In this document: positions 52,423 to 61,548 of the stretch, one piece after another
Numbering within the stretch: position 1 is the first letter of the stretch
Layout: each line of letters starts with the position of its first letter
Assembly (NCBI GenBank): GCA_014238415.1
Contig: JABABA010000012.1
Coordinates: 38,615 to 102,614 of the forward strand
Direction: 5' to 3'
DNA: 64,000 nucleotides
Source: Planctomycetota bacterium
GTDB taxonomy: Bacteria; Planctomycetota; UBA1135; GCA-002686595
Position numbers and translations under genes: made by a program
The notes under the pieces: model-generated
The model's database searches: none
What the model was told of the DNA's origin: nothing
Seen by the model: only the letters and a program-made list of their open reading frames with translations

Positions 52423-53207
52423 CGGGGTGCCGTGGATGGAGCGAATTGACGGTGGGTACGGGGCAAGACGCCCAGATGATAATCGAGGAATCGCGCGGCG
52501 ATGGCATGTACTGCGGCGGCCAACTCCTGATCTCGGTGGATTTCTCCTTCGAGGGCTTGATGGAGTCCGGCCAAATCGCTGTGGGGCAGGGTACCGACTT
52601 TTCGTCCAGCTTGCTTGGCGGCCAGTGCGCAGGCTTCACAGAGCCTGCCTCCCGCCGCCGCAGAGAAGGGTGCATGGGGGCCACGCTTGTCACTTGGCTT
52701 CAGGTAGGCCGGAGCTTTCCCACCGCACTCCGCGCAGCCCCCAGTGGCTGGGAAAAGACCCAGATCCTCAAGCAACTGGGCTTCAAAGCGAGCCAGCAGA
52801 CCGGTCTCGAGGGACTCTTCTTCTGGTTGGTCAAGGGCATTGAGCAACTCTGAGAGGATCTTGTACAGCCGTGTCTCTTTTTCTCCGGGGCGAGCCACCA
52901 GATCACAGAGTTCCAGGCCGCAGAGCGCAGATCTATAGGCCCGAAGGTTCTTGGGGATGTTCGGCCGCCGCCGGAGCACTTTTCCGGTTTCAAGGGATCC
53001 GAGTCCATCGCCCTTGCGTGGGCGATAGGTGAGTTGCAGTTCGTCAAACAGATCCAGGGTCCAGGCAAAAGCGCTCTTGGCCCGATGTGCGCCCCGTGCC
53101 AGCAGGCGTACGGGTCCTTGGTGCTGGGTGAGCAGGCCTACTACGAGGGAGCTTTCTCCATAGGGCACCCGTTGCAGAATCAGAGCGCGCTCCGTGTGAC
53201 GGTTCAT
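52419..53207 (-). CDS. recO: DNA repair protein RecO
   Basis: RecO helps load RecA on SSB-coated single-stranded DNA in the RecFOR pathway. The N-terminal OB fold is seen as ALILQRVPYGESSLVVGLLTQHQGPVRLLARGAHRAKSAF. The central helices contain LRAYRSALCGLELCDLVARPGEKETRLYKIL. A zinc-ribbon CAECGGKAPAYL...GRLCEAC is present. At 262 residues the length is typical. It overlaps both neighbours by 4 nt (ATGA), so it is coupled with a membrane CBS protein and the BamD-like gene, a mixed-function operon. Confidence 0.93.
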   Translation of the reverse strand: MNRHTERALILQRVPYGESSLVVGLLTQHQGPVRLLARGAHRAKSAFAWTLDLFDELQLTYRPRKGDGLGSLETGKVLRRRPNIPKNLRAYRSALCGLELCDLVARPGEKETRLYKILSELLNALDQPEEESLETGLLARFEAQLLEDLGLFPATGGCAECGGKAPAYLKPSDKRGPHAPFSAAAGGRLCEACALAAKQAGRKVGTLPHSDLAGLHQALEGEIHRDQELAAAVHAIAARFLDYHLGVLPRTHRQFAPSTAPR

Positions 53208-54511
53208 GCGGGGCGTTGGATCAGCACCCGCAGGACCCGCCGGTCGCTGGCCTTGAGAATATGGAAGGCGAGGTTGTTTTCCTCAAAGGTCTCCCCTTCC
53301 TTGGGCAGATGCCCCAAGCGGGCGAGCACAAAGCCTGCCAGTGTCTCGAAGTCCTCTTCTTCTGGTAAGTCGATTTCAAGTGCCTCGTTGACTTCAGTTA
53401 CGTGCAATGCAGCGGGGACTTCGAAGCTACCTCCGTCCAGGGTCTGGATGCCTTCGACCTCTGCGTCTACTTCGGGGATCTCTCCCACCAGTTCGCGCAG
53501 GATGTCGGTAACGGTCAAGATTCCAGCCGTGCCTCCGTACTCGTCAACCACAACCGCCATTTTCTCCTTGCGGTGCCGGAGTTCTTTGAGCAACTCCGCC
53601 AGCAATTTTGTTTCAGGTACCAGGAACGGAGGCTTGAGAAGACTGCGCAGGTTGGTTTCCGCGCCGGTCTCCGCTTGTCGTGAACGGGTCAGATCCAGGG
53701 CCGAAACCGTGCCAATGATGGTGTCTATTGTGTCCTCAAAAACGGGCAAGCGTGAGCAGCCGCTTTCCATGGCCAGTCGCAAGGCACCCACCACCCCGTC
53801 TTCCACATCCACTGCCGTGACCTCTGTGCGCGGGGTCATGACTTCCACTGCGTCGACTCCTCGGAATTCAATCACGTTCTCGATCATCTCCCGTTCCTGT
53901 TCATCCAGGTCGCGGTTCGGCTCCGCTTCTTCCAAAGCGCCGCGCAGGCCCGCTAGCAGGCGTCGGGTGGCTGGCTCTTCATCGGGCAAACGGAGGACGC
54001 GCAGGACCGCTCTGCGCGCCCCATCCACCATTGCGCGCAAGGGCATGACTGGAGTCTGCAGGATCGCGAAGGTGGGCAGCAGGCGCAAGAGGAGAGCATC
54101 GCCACCCGCGCGGGCCAGTGCGGTGGGTAGGACCTCCGAGGAGAGGATCATTCCGGCGGCAGAAATAAGCACCGCCAGGAGCATCGTCTCTTGAGTCAGG
54201 CCGGCCCAGTTGGCGAGGCTCTTGAAGACCAGGAGAGTGAACAAGGCCTGGAAGATCTCCACCATGATCGCCGCACTCGATGCAAAGGCATCCACCCGGC
54301 CCAGCAGAGGTGCGAGGGTCTTGTGAAGGGACTCGTCCGCCACCCGTTGCAGGATGCGCTTTCCCACTGCCATGGAGAGGGAGGCCCGCACGATGGCGCA
54401 CAGGATGGCGAGCAGCAGGCTGGTGGCAGCCAGGGCGGGCACGAGGAGTGAGGGGTCGTTCTCAAGCACCGGGACCATGAGGCCCAGGGGTGGTCGGAGT
54501 GGGTCGGGCAA
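53204..54511 (-). CDS. CNNM/HlyC/CorC-family membrane protein with CBS domains
   Basis: This is a 435-residue protein. A DUF21/CNNM membrane domain occupies roughly residues 15-190 with several helices (SLLVPALAATSLLLAILCAIVRASLSM, TLLVFKSLANWAGL, TMLLAVLISAAGMIL). Two CBS domains follow (VEVMTPRTEVTAVDVEDGVVGALRLAMESGCSRLPVFED, then LLKPPFLVPETKLLAELLKELRHRKEKMAVVVDEYGGTAGILTVTDI). A C-terminal transporter-associated CorC_HlyC domain ends the protein (LPEEEDFETLAGFVLARLGHLPKEGE). Such proteins are linked to Mg2+/Co2+ efflux. It is the first gene of the leftward block. Confidence 0.92.
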   Translation of the reverse strand: MPDPLRPPLGLMVPVLENDPSLLVPALAATSLLLAILCAIVRASLSMAVGKRILQRVADESLHKTLAPLLGRVDAFASSAAIMVEIFQALFTLLVFKSLANWAGLTQETMLLAVLISAAGMILSSEVLPTALARAGGDALLLRLLPTFAILQTPVMPLRAMVDGARRAVLRVLRLPDEEPATRRLLAGLRGALEEAEPNRDLDEQEREMIENVIEFRGVDAVEVMTPRTEVTAVDVEDGVVGALRLAMESGCSRLPVFEDTIDTIIGTVSALDLTRSRQAETGAETNLRSLLKPPFLVPETKLLAELLKELRHRKEKMAVVVDEYGGTAGILTVTDILRELVGEIPEVDAEVEGIQTLDGGSFEVPAALHVTEVNEALEIDLPEEEDFETLAGFVLARLGHLPKEGETFEENNLAFHILKASDRRVLRVLIQRPA

Positions 54512-54967
54512 GGCTTATTGGGTAGAGAGGCCGCTGGGGCAGCGGCATGGTAGCCATTGGGAAGGTGTCGGGGCCATAGGGGGCCTGACGGGCTACGCCT
54601 CAATAGGTGCAACTTGGGGTTGATTGTGGCGAATGCGTAACACCGAGTGCTTCAGCTGGCAGGGTAGGCTGCTCTAAGTCTTTGACCATACTTGATTTAT
54701 GATATCGGGTGAGCGGTGTCTGGCCATGGGCACGAGGTTCGCCTTATAGCCGGCATGAGTCCAATAAGCAGCGCCCCGCACGATTGCGGCTCCATAGGCC
54801 GCAATCCAGCAGCACCCGCTCTTCACAATTCCATAGTCGCGGTCCGGTACTCTCTCGAGGGCTCGCTTGAGGCCGCTCTCAAGCGTCGGGGCTTCTCTGG
54901 TGTTGAGCTCAGTGGACTGAGTTCCATCCAGGAAGACAAGCAGCAGCGTCGGCTGGAGACTGCTTTG
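54512..54967. other. Divergent intergenic stretch upstream of the ECF sigma factor
   Basis: These 456 bp hold the promoters of the leftward envelope operon and the rightward sigma gene. The sigma frame is open upstream to 54716 with an ATG at 54755, so part of this could be coding. A stretch at 54640-54690 looks like a tRNA D-arm at first sight but has no further tRNA parts. Confidence 0.4.
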
Positions 54968-55591
54968 ATGGAACTCTTCCGGGACGAGGGCTCGCAGGCC
55001 GCATTCCGGGCTCTTCATGCGCTAGCCGCTCCTCAGCTGGCAATCTGGGTCCTGCACTGCATGCGGGGCCGTCCCCCCGTGGTTGATCCTGCTGAGGTGG
55101 CCCAGGATGCCTGGTGTGCCATCGTGCGCTACGCCCACACCTTCAAGGGTGGTAGTTCGCACCCCTTCCGGGCCTGGGCGCGCACGATTGCAGCTAATGC
55201 GTTGCGTGCTCGGGTGCGTTGGATTCGGCGGATGGAGACTTGCGATCACCGCACTCTTTCCAATTACACCGACAACAGCCTGGGCCCCCGTAGACGAGCC
55301 CAGGACGCTGAAGAGTCGGCCCTCCTGGCGCATGCCATGGTGGTCCTGCTTGCCCACCTCGGGGCGGCACTTGAGGGTCTCGCACCCAGGGACCGACGCA
55401 TTCTTGAGCTGCTGGAGATCGGCAGTTGCAGCCGGGATCTGGTGGCCCGGGAAATGGGGGTCGGTTCCTCGGGGGTCAAGATGATTCTCTTCAGGGCTCG
55501 CAAGCGGCTGGCCCTGGCCGTGGGCAAGAGCCTTGGTTGCAAGGCACCCGTTTCCAGCCGACCCGTGAGGTCCGTCAGGGCGGCGAGCTGA
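54968..55591 (+). CDS. ECF-type RNA polymerase sigma factor
   Basis: Taken from ATG 54968 (GGAGA 8 nt upstream), the product has 207 residues, the normal size. Region 2 is seen as VDPAEVAQDAWCAIVRYAHTFKGGSSHPFRAWARTIAANALRARVR. Region 4 is LAPRDRRILELLEIGSCSRDLVAREMGVGSSGVKMILFRARKRLA, a clear helix-turn-helix. A longer product from 54755 adds 71 residues of unclear character. No anti-sigma gene is adjacent; the next gene is hutI in the same direction. Activation signals and target promoters are unknown. Confidence 0.85.
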   Translation: MELFRDEGSQAAFRALHALAAPQLAIWVLHCMRGRPPVVDPAEVAQDAWCAIVRYAHTFKGGSSHPFRAWARTIAANALRARVRWIRRMETCDHRTLSNYTDNSLGPRRRAQDAEESALLAHAMVVLLAHLGAALEGLAPRDRRILELLEIGSCSRDLVAREMGVGSSGVKMILFRARKRLALAVGKSLGCKAPVSSRPVRSVRAAS

Positions 55592-55634
55592 TTAGGTCTT
55601 AGGGCGGGGGCCCCCAGACTGGCACCATAGGATC

Positions 55635-56906
55635 GTGCAGAGGCAAGCAATCGATCTGCTGGTCCACGGGGCCAGTGAACTGGCGACCCCCCTTGGACCG
55701 GGTGCGCGCTCTGGAACCGACATGGACCAGGTGCAGGTGCTGGACCAGGGTGCTGTGGCTGTACATCAGGGACGCATCCTGGCCTGTGGATCTGAGGCCG
55801 ATCTGCGAGCGACCTTTGAGCCGACCGAGTGCTTCGATGCTGAGGGGGGCACCTTGCTGCCAGGTCTTGTGGATGCACATACCCATCCAGTATTTGCGGG
55901 TACCCGTGAGGCAGAATTTGCGCAGCGTTTGGCCGGGGCCCGCTACACAGAGATCGCGGCGGCGGGGGGTGGGATTCTTTCCACCGTCAAGGGCGTGCGA
56001 AGTGCTTCCCGTGAGGAACTCTTGGCTCTGGTGCTAACACGGCTGGACCGTTTTCTGATGTTGGGTACAACTACGATCGAGGCCAAGTCTGGTTATGGAT
56101 TGACCCCTGAAGATGAGATCAAGTCCCTGGAGGTTCTGCGTGAAGCGGCGGATGTGCATGCTCTTGACATTGTGCCCACATTTCTTGGTGCACACGCGAT
56201 TCCTGACGAGCACAAAGGTCAAAAAGCCCGCTATGTTGAGGTCGTTCTGCAAGAAATGCTACCTCTGGTTGCCGAGTCCAAGCTGGCTGAGTATTGCGAT
56301 GTGTTTGTAGAGCAGCACACATTTGACCTGGAAGATACGCGTAGGATTTCGCGCAAGGCGCAGGAACTTGGCCTCGGTGTACGATTGCATGTGGATCAGC
56401 TGAGTCCTCTGGGTGGAGCACAACTGGCGGCGGAATTGGGAGCGGCCAGTGCCGACCATCTGGAATGGGTCGATGGGCAGGGCATGGCGGCTATGGCTGA
56501 GGCTGGAGTTGCGCCGGTGCTGTGTCCCTTGGTGCCCTTGTTTCTGGGCGAAAGCAAAGAGGCCCCGGGCCGCGCCCTCATCGATGCTGGCTTGGCTCCG
56601 GCCCTCTCCACGGATTTCAATCCAGGGTCCTGCTACTTGCAGAGCCTGCCTGAGGTGGCTTCCTGGGGCGCTCTGCGGTACGGATTTCAAGCGGCCGAGT
56701 GCTTGACTGCAATCACCCTCAACGCCGCGGCTTCTTTGGGGCGTGGGGCGAACCTGGGGTCCCTGGAAGCGGGCAAGCAGGCGGATATCTGCGTGACCGA
56801 TCTGCCCTCGTACCGTCACCTAGCCTATGAATTGGGTCGCAGCCCTGTGCGCGCCGTGATCAAGGCTGGTCGGGTCGTGTTCCATCGCAATGGCGGGATT
56901 CGGTAG
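55635..56906 (+). CDS. hutI: Imidazolonepropionase
   Basis: This is the third enzyme of histidine breakdown, hydrolysing imidazolonepropionate to formiminoglutamate. The GTG start gives 423 residues. It has the amidohydrolase metal motif LPGLVDAHTHPVFAGTREAEFAQRLAGARYTEIAAAGGGI, then TTIEAKSGYGL, FLGAHAIPDEHK, VRLHVDQLSPLGGAQLAAELGAASADHLEW and ALSTDFNPGS, which supplies the last Asp ligand. No other hut genes are in the window. Confidence 0.94.
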   Translation: MQRQAIDLLVHGASELATPLGPGARSGTDMDQVQVLDQGAVAVHQGRILACGSEADLRATFEPTECFDAEGGTLLPGLVDAHTHPVFAGTREAEFAQRLAGARYTEIAAAGGGILSTVKGVRSASREELLALVLTRLDRFLMLGTTTIEAKSGYGLTPEDEIKSLEVLREAADVHALDIVPTFLGAHAIPDEHKGQKARYVEVVLQEMLPLVAESKLAEYCDVFVEQHTFDLEDTRRISRKAQELGLGVRLHVDQLSPLGGAQLAAELGAASADHLEWVDGQGMAAMAEAGVAPVLCPLVPLFLGESKEAPGRALIDAGLAPALSTDFNPGSCYLQSLPEVASWGALRYGFQAAECLTAITLNAAASLGRGANLGSLEAGKQADICVTDLPSYRHLAYELGRSPVRAVIKAGRVVFHRNGGIR

Positions 56907-56948
56907 AGAGGGGCCGCATGCAGACCACGGTCCCGGGCAGGGACTACA

Positions 56949-58124
56949 ATGCAGGTCATGGTTGTACATACCCTGCGAGTCCTGCTGACTTCGTCGGCCC
57001 TATTGTTGCTTTCGGCCCTCTTGTTTGGTGCGCAAGATCCCGAGGTCAAGCACAAGAAGTGCCGTTATTGCAACACTACCGGAATGGTGGCGTGTGAAGA
57101 CAAGGTGCATGGTCGCGTTGACTTGAGCATGGAGGGCAACATGGTGTTGTGCACGCATGTAGGCGAGTGCGATACCTGCAACAGTCTTGGGCGTATTGTT
57201 TGCGACAAGTGTTTGCGGCCGGATGCCGCCAAGCGTCTGGCCAGGATGCACGAGAAACGTGCGGCAGCACTAGTGCGGCACCAGGAACTTGAAGCGGAGA
57301 TGAAGCGTAAACTGCCCGGAGGAGAGTCCGAGCACTTCCGCTTACTGTGGGACATTGAGTCCATGAAGATTGGCCGCAAGCGCCTCGATCAGCATGAGTT
57401 GCTGCATCTCTTTGCTGATCGCATGGAGCAGGTTCACGCCCGTTATCTGGAGGTCTTGCAGGTTAAGGAACGGGAGATTCCCGACCGTTCAGCAATGGCG
57501 GTATGGTGGTTGCCAAAGGACCATGACGACGCCGCACGACGCTTCTGCGGGGGCAACGCATCCATGGGTGTCAAGCGCATGGGCCCTAAGCCATTCTTTA
57601 GTACTTGTGGTACACGCTCCCACTTTCCCTCTGACGAGGACCTGCATCGCTACCTGGTACACAATGCGGCTCACCTATTGTTGTCGAACCACACACCTTC
57701 AAAGTGGATGGGTCAGTACAAGGGTGGCGGGTGGTTTGATGAAGGGTTGGCTTCCTGGTTCGAGATCGACCTGGTTGAGCGCGCCCAGACATGGTGTTTT
57801 CAGGAGCAGGGTACGGGTGGCCCCTGGGGCAAAGGCAAGTGGCGGATAGCGGTGCGCAAACTCGTGCAGCAGGATCGGCAGCCTTCGGTGGCTACGGTAT
57901 TGGGGCGTGATGTGAACACACTGCAGCAGGCAGAGCAGGCCATCGCTTTCTCTTTGATTGACTATCTGATTCAAATCGACGGATCAAAGCTGCCTGCAAT
58001 GGCAACCCGGTTGAAGAACAAGTCGCCCGCTCGCGAGGCGCTGATTGATATCTACGGCCTGAGCCCTTTGACTCTCGAGTCGAATTGGAAGGAATGGGTC
58101 CTTGAGACCTACCCCACCCGCTGA
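56949..58124 (+). CDS. Secreted Cys-rich protein with degenerate zincin motif (HNAAH)
   Basis: This 391-residue protein starts with a signal peptide (VLLTSSALLLLSALLFGAQD). Residues 36-90 contain four Cys pairs (CRYC, a CEDK/CTH stretch, CDTC, CDKC) like a DnaJ-type zinc ribbon. Residues 100-175 are helical. A peptidase-like region has H238-NAAH-242 and WFDEGLASWFE with Glu265. The layout is that of gluzincins (HExxH-x22-E), but the catalytic Glu is Asn239, so it is probably inactive or binds metal only. DUF1570-like proteins of planctomycetes look alike. Confidence 0.7.
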   Translation: MQVMVVHTLRVLLTSSALLLLSALLFGAQDPEVKHKKCRYCNTTGMVACEDKVHGRVDLSMEGNMVLCTHVGECDTCNSLGRIVCDKCLRPDAAKRLARMHEKRAAALVRHQELEAEMKRKLPGGESEHFRLLWDIESMKIGRKRLDQHELLHLFADRMEQVHARYLEVLQVKEREIPDRSAMAVWWLPKDHDDAARRFCGGNASMGVKRMGPKPFFSTCGTRSHFPSDEDLHRYLVHNAAHLLLSNHTPSKWMGQYKGGGWFDEGLASWFEIDLVERAQTWCFQEQGTGGPWGKGKWRIAVRKLVQQDRQPSVATVLGRDVNTLQQAEQAIAFSLIDYLIQIDGSKLPAMATRLKNKSPAREALIDIYGLSPLTLESNWKEWVLETYPTR

Positions 58125-58238
58125 TCGCTTGCCCTGATTCCAGGGTCCTTGGGCTGGTGGAATACGGGATGGGGAACTGTTTCCCCTGCAAGCTGCCGGT
58201 TCGAGGTGCTACTCTCTCCCTCAGGAAGCAGGACCAAC

Positions 58239-59564
58239 ATGGGCAAGATCATCCAACCGCGCACCCTCAAGGGATTCCGCGACCAACTCCCCGCCAGCAT
58301 GATCCCTCGCGAGCGGCTGATCGATACAGCGCGTGAGGTCTACCGCTCCTTTGGGTTTGTTCCCATAGAAACGCCTGCCCTTGAGTACACCGAGATTCTG
58401 TTGGGCAAGGGCGGTGCCGAGTCTGACAAGCAGATGTATAGCTTCCAGGATCCGGGTGGTCGTGATGTGTCCATGCGATTTGACTTGACCATCCCTCTGG
58501 CGCGTTTTGTGGCCCAGCACGTGGGCGCTTTGGGGACGCCGTTCAAGCGCTATCAGGTTGGGTCTGTCTGGCGCGGGGAGAATACTCAGCGGGGCCGCTA
58601 TCGGGAGTTCACTCAGTGCGATTTCGATACGATCGGGACCGAGAGCGTGCTGGCTGATGTGGAGACGATTTTGGTGACCCACGAGCTGTTCAGTCGTCTT
58701 GAAGTGGGGGGATTTGTGATCCATGTCAACGAACGCCGTATTCTGAATGGGCTCTTTGAGCGGCTTGGGTTGCTCGAAACCAGTCAACCTCTGCTGCGGG
58801 CCATCGACAAGCTTGACAAGATTGGTGCCGAGGGGGTGACCGACGAGATGGTGCGTCAGGCTGGCGTGTCCTCGGAACAGGCAGAGGAGATCCTGCATTG
58901 GGCAGGATTGGAGGGCAGCAATCAGGATGTTCTTGACGCTTTGCCGGAAATGGTCGCGGGATCTGAACAAGGCGAGGCTGGACTGGGACGTCTGCGAGCT
59001 GTGATCGAGGGTGCTATGGCAGGAGGTGCCTCCAGCGACCAACTGAAGGTCAATCTGGGGATTGCCAGGGGACTTGACTACTACACGGGCACTGTCTTTG
59101 AGACCACCCTGGATGACTTGCCTGACATCGGGAGCTGCTGCTCAGGCGGTCGCTATGATGACCTGGCTTCGCTTTACACGAAACAGCGTCTGCCCGGTGT
59201 GGGAGCTTCATTGGGCCTGGACCGTCTACTGGCGGCCCTGGAGGAGCTTGAGCGTACGGATCGGCGAACAACTACCGCGGACGTATTCTTGGTGCTTTTC
59301 GGAGATCAGCGGGTTGCAGACCATATTCAACTGGCAGACCGTCTCAGGACCGCCGGGCTCAATGTGGAACTCTTCCCCGAACCCAGGAAACTTGGTGCCC
59401 AGTTCAAGTATGCGGATCGGCGCGGCCACTCCTTGGCCATTGTGGTAGGGGATGACGAATGGGAGCGCGGGGTCGCGCAACTCAAGCAGATGGGCAGCAA
59501 GCAATCTCAGGAGGTCTCTTTCGAGAAACTCCCCGCAATCTGTCTCGAGTTGTTGGGGCGCTAG
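58239..59564 (+). CDS. hisS: Histidine--tRNA ligase
   Basis: This class II synthetase charges tRNA-His. From ATG 58239 (AGGAAGCAGG upstream) it has 441 residues. Motif 1 and the start are TLKGFRDQLPASMIPRE. Motif 2 is FKRYQVGSVWRGENTQRGRYREFTQCDFD. The histidine loops are GLDYYTGTVFE and SCCSGGRYDDL, and motif 3 is GVGASLGLDRLLAAL. The C-terminal anticodon domain is present (ADVFLVLFGDQ... RRGHSLAIVVGDDEW). The upstream open frame to 58149 is non-coding. It is convergent with the following gene. Confidence 0.95.
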   Translation: MGKIIQPRTLKGFRDQLPASMIPRERLIDTAREVYRSFGFVPIETPALEYTEILLGKGGAESDKQMYSFQDPGGRDVSMRFDLTIPLARFVAQHVGALGTPFKRYQVGSVWRGENTQRGRYREFTQCDFDTIGTESVLADVETILVTHELFSRLEVGGFVIHVNERRILNGLFERLGLLETSQPLLRAIDKLDKIGAEGVTDEMVRQAGVSSEQAEEILHWAGLEGSNQDVLDALPEMVAGSEQGEAGLGRLRAVIEGAMAGGASSDQLKVNLGIARGLDYYTGTVFETTLDDLPDIGSCCSGGRYDDLASLYTKQRLPGVGASLGLDRLLAALEELERTDRRTTTADVFLVLFGDQRVADHIQLADRLRTAGLNVELFPEPRKLGAQFKYADRRGHSLAIVVGDDEWERGVAQLKQMGSKQSQEVSFEKLPAICLELLGR

Positions 59565-59572
59565 GACACCTG

Positions 59573-59591
59573 GTGACCCTCAGAAGGTCAC
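59573..59591. terminator. Possible bidirectional hairpin between convergent hisS and the secreted-protein gene
   Basis: GTGACC (59573-59578) pairs with GGTCAC (59586-59591) around a 7-nt loop. It lies 9 nt after the hisS stop and overlaps the last codons of the opposite gene. There is no T run, so termination is only a possibility. Confidence 0.3.
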
Positions 59592-61289
59592 TCCAACGAC
59601 ATCTGAGAAGTTGGATGAGGGGCCATCTCGATACCAGAGTTGGAAGTACCAAGACTGACCTGGGGTAATGTAGCCGCCCGGGGGACTGGGGAGTTGGGTA
59701 GGAACATCAAATCCAGACCCGGTTGAGGATGTGTTCGCCTGGTTGATCAATACGCCTTGATCGTTGAATAGTCCCAAGCTGTTGCGCTTCCAGTTGTTGA
59801 TTGCAGCAACTGCGTTGTAGCGGCCGATGGGGCTGCCCAAGCAAAGCAGTCCATTCGAAACCGTGGAACCCGAGCCCAACAGAATGCCGCTGACCAGGAA
59901 GTAGCCAAATTCATCAGGGGGTCCGTTGACGGCTTCCAGGTGGTACAACTCCGGACCAGAAAACGAGGAGGCTGCCAGGGAGCAGGGCAGTCCTGAAGAG
60001 TTGGGCGTTGCAGGAGTGCAGTCCAGGGTTGTGCCCCCGTCGAGTCCACCCATCAGCAATGTGTAGCTCAAACAGGTCGTTCCCGGAGGTGGCATGATGC
60101 GCAGCTTCAATTGGACTGGATTGCTTGAGGGATTGGACCAAATCAGTTCGGCGCTGTTCGGGGCAATCACCTGTCCGCATGCCAGGGCCCCCGAGCAGTT
60201 GCCTACGGTCTGATTGGGGCATGTGGAAGGTGTGTAGATCGCCAATTCCAAAGGCAGGGGGAATGAGTCGGTCACGGTTTGGATTGCTGCTGTCTGGCCT
60301 GCGGGAACGGTCAGGTCAAAGTAGTCCGGCTCAGTGGGTCCCACCGCGAGGTTGGAGTAGGTGCCGCTGTTTACCTGGGCGGCGGTCCAACAGTCATGGT
60401 TGGGTGCGAAGGCATCGTTGGTCAGCACCGCACAGGGATCGTCGTCTACAACCAACATGCCAGGACCTCCAGATCCGGGTGTCTTTGATCCCACTTGGAT
60501 CAGGTATTGGAAGCCCAGCGGAACCACTGGCATGTGTACCTGCGACAGCAGGCCTGGGCCATCGTCATCATCGGATCCCACACAGATAAGATTGCCGCAG
60601 TCGGTGAACTGGTAGATTCGCAGCATGGTATCTGCGGTGGGGTCCGAGGACTGAGTGCCGATCCAGAAGGAGCCGCTATAGGTCGGAACCCACATGAAGA
60701 ACACATCGTCTTCGATTGTGAACGTGTCGCACAGGGGGCGATTCGTTGCATTGATTCCGCTGGTGGTGGCGCAGTGGTTGTCGTAAGGCAACACACCCTT
60801 GCCCCAGAACCAGTGAGCTGTGTCGCAGCTGTCGTTGGGGGCTTGCATGCAGCGTACAGTCATTTGGCCAACGACATCAGTGGCGAAATCCTTGGCGCCC
60901 ACCTGCACCAGGATCTGATCTCCAGCTTGGAGCATTCCGAAGGTGATCTGGCTCTGAAGGCCGCAGGCATCATCATTGAAGCGATGACAGTAGGCCTGGC
61001 ACCCTGCGCCTGAATAGACCGCCATGATAGTGTCACCGTTTGTACCGCAGGTCTCGAATACATAGCCACCGGTCTTGGGCGCAGTCCACTGGTAGAACAC
61101 GTCACGCCACATGTTCATTCCGCAACCCATGAATCCGCTGGGCGTAGCATTGGTGTTGTCCAGAGCCCAGGAGCCGACACCGTTGATATGGATTGGGTCC
61201 CAACACGCATCCTGTGCGCTTGCGATGCCTGGAGAGGCATGGCTAACTAGCCCCAGTAGGGCCAGGCCGAGAATCGATCTGGGTGACAT
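59580..61289 (-). CDS. Large secreted repeat protein with planctomycete-type C-terminal module
   Basis: Taken from ATG 61289, it has 569 residues with a signal peptide (MSPRSILGLALLGLVSHASPGIASAQ). Two repeats of the type DxCWDPIHINGVGSWALDNTNATPSGFMGCGMNMWRDVFYQWTAPKTG...GDQILVQVG follow. Next comes a PPC-like domain (NDAFAPNHDCWTAAQVNSGTYSNLAVGPTEPDYFDLTVPAG). The C-terminal module is FGYFLVSGILLG...LCLGSPIGRYN...GSGFDVPTQLPSPPGGYITPGQSWYFQLWYRDGPSSNFSDVVGVTF. The same architecture occurs in the gene at 61549. It is presumably cell-surface attached or secreted; function is unknown. Confidence 0.85.
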   Translation of the reverse strand: MSPRSILGLALLGLVSHASPGIASAQDACWDPIHINGVGSWALDNTNATPSGFMGCGMNMWRDVFYQWTAPKTGGYVFETCGTNGDTIMAVYSGAGCQAYCHRFNDDACGLQSQITFGMLQAGDQILVQVGAKDFATDVVGQMTVRCMQAPNDSCDTAHWFWGKGVLPYDNHCATTSGINATNRPLCDTFTIEDDVFFMWVPTYSGSFWIGTQSSDPTADTMLRIYQFTDCGNLICVGSDDDDGPGLLSQVHMPVVPLGFQYLIQVGSKTPGSGGPGMLVVDDDPCAVLTNDAFAPNHDCWTAAQVNSGTYSNLAVGPTEPDYFDLTVPAGQTAAIQTVTDSFPLPLELAIYTPSTCPNQTVGNCSGALACGQVIAPNSAELIWSNPSSNPVQLKLRIMPPPGTTCLSYTLLMGGLDGGTTLDCTPATPNSSGLPCSLAASSFSGPELYHLEAVNGPPDEFGYFLVSGILLGSGSTVSNGLLCLGSPIGRYNAVAAINNWKRNSLGLFNDQGVLINQANTSSTGSGFDVPTQLPSPPGGYITPGQSWYFQLWYRDGPSSNFSDVVGVTF

Positions 61290-61483
61290 AAGAGCGGCCA
61301 ATGCGGGGCCACATGTAAGGATCCCAGGTTTTGGCCGTTTCGGCGCTGTCAACAGGAGGTTGACTCAGAGCAAGACACGATCATTCAAGGTCTGAGTGGG
61401 TTAATGTCACAATGTGCATCAACCTGACTCTGCGCGGTTACCGGTACACCCATTCTGAGCATTTCACCAGTCACGGCGAAGAT

Positions 61484-61509
61484 GCCCTCTCAGAGCGAGC
61501 TGAGAGGGC
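61484..61509 (-). terminator. Perfect 10-bp stem-loop between the paralogous secreted-protein genes
   Basis: GCCCTCTCAG (61484-61493) pairs perfectly with CTGAGAGGGC (61500-61509) around a 6-nt loop. It lies 40 nt past the stop of the leftward gene ending at 61549 and upstream of the next gene's promoter. A terminator is likely, but there is no T tract after it on the minus strand. Confidence 0.5.
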
Positions 61510-61548
61510 AGATCGTGCCGGATTGCTGCTGGGTCGGCTTTCCTACCC

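Noticed and set aside
54640..54690. tRNA-like D-arm sequence (CTTCAGCTGGCAGGGTAG)
   Set aside because: No anticodon stem, T-arm (GTTCGA-type loop) or acceptor pairing follows at the right distance.
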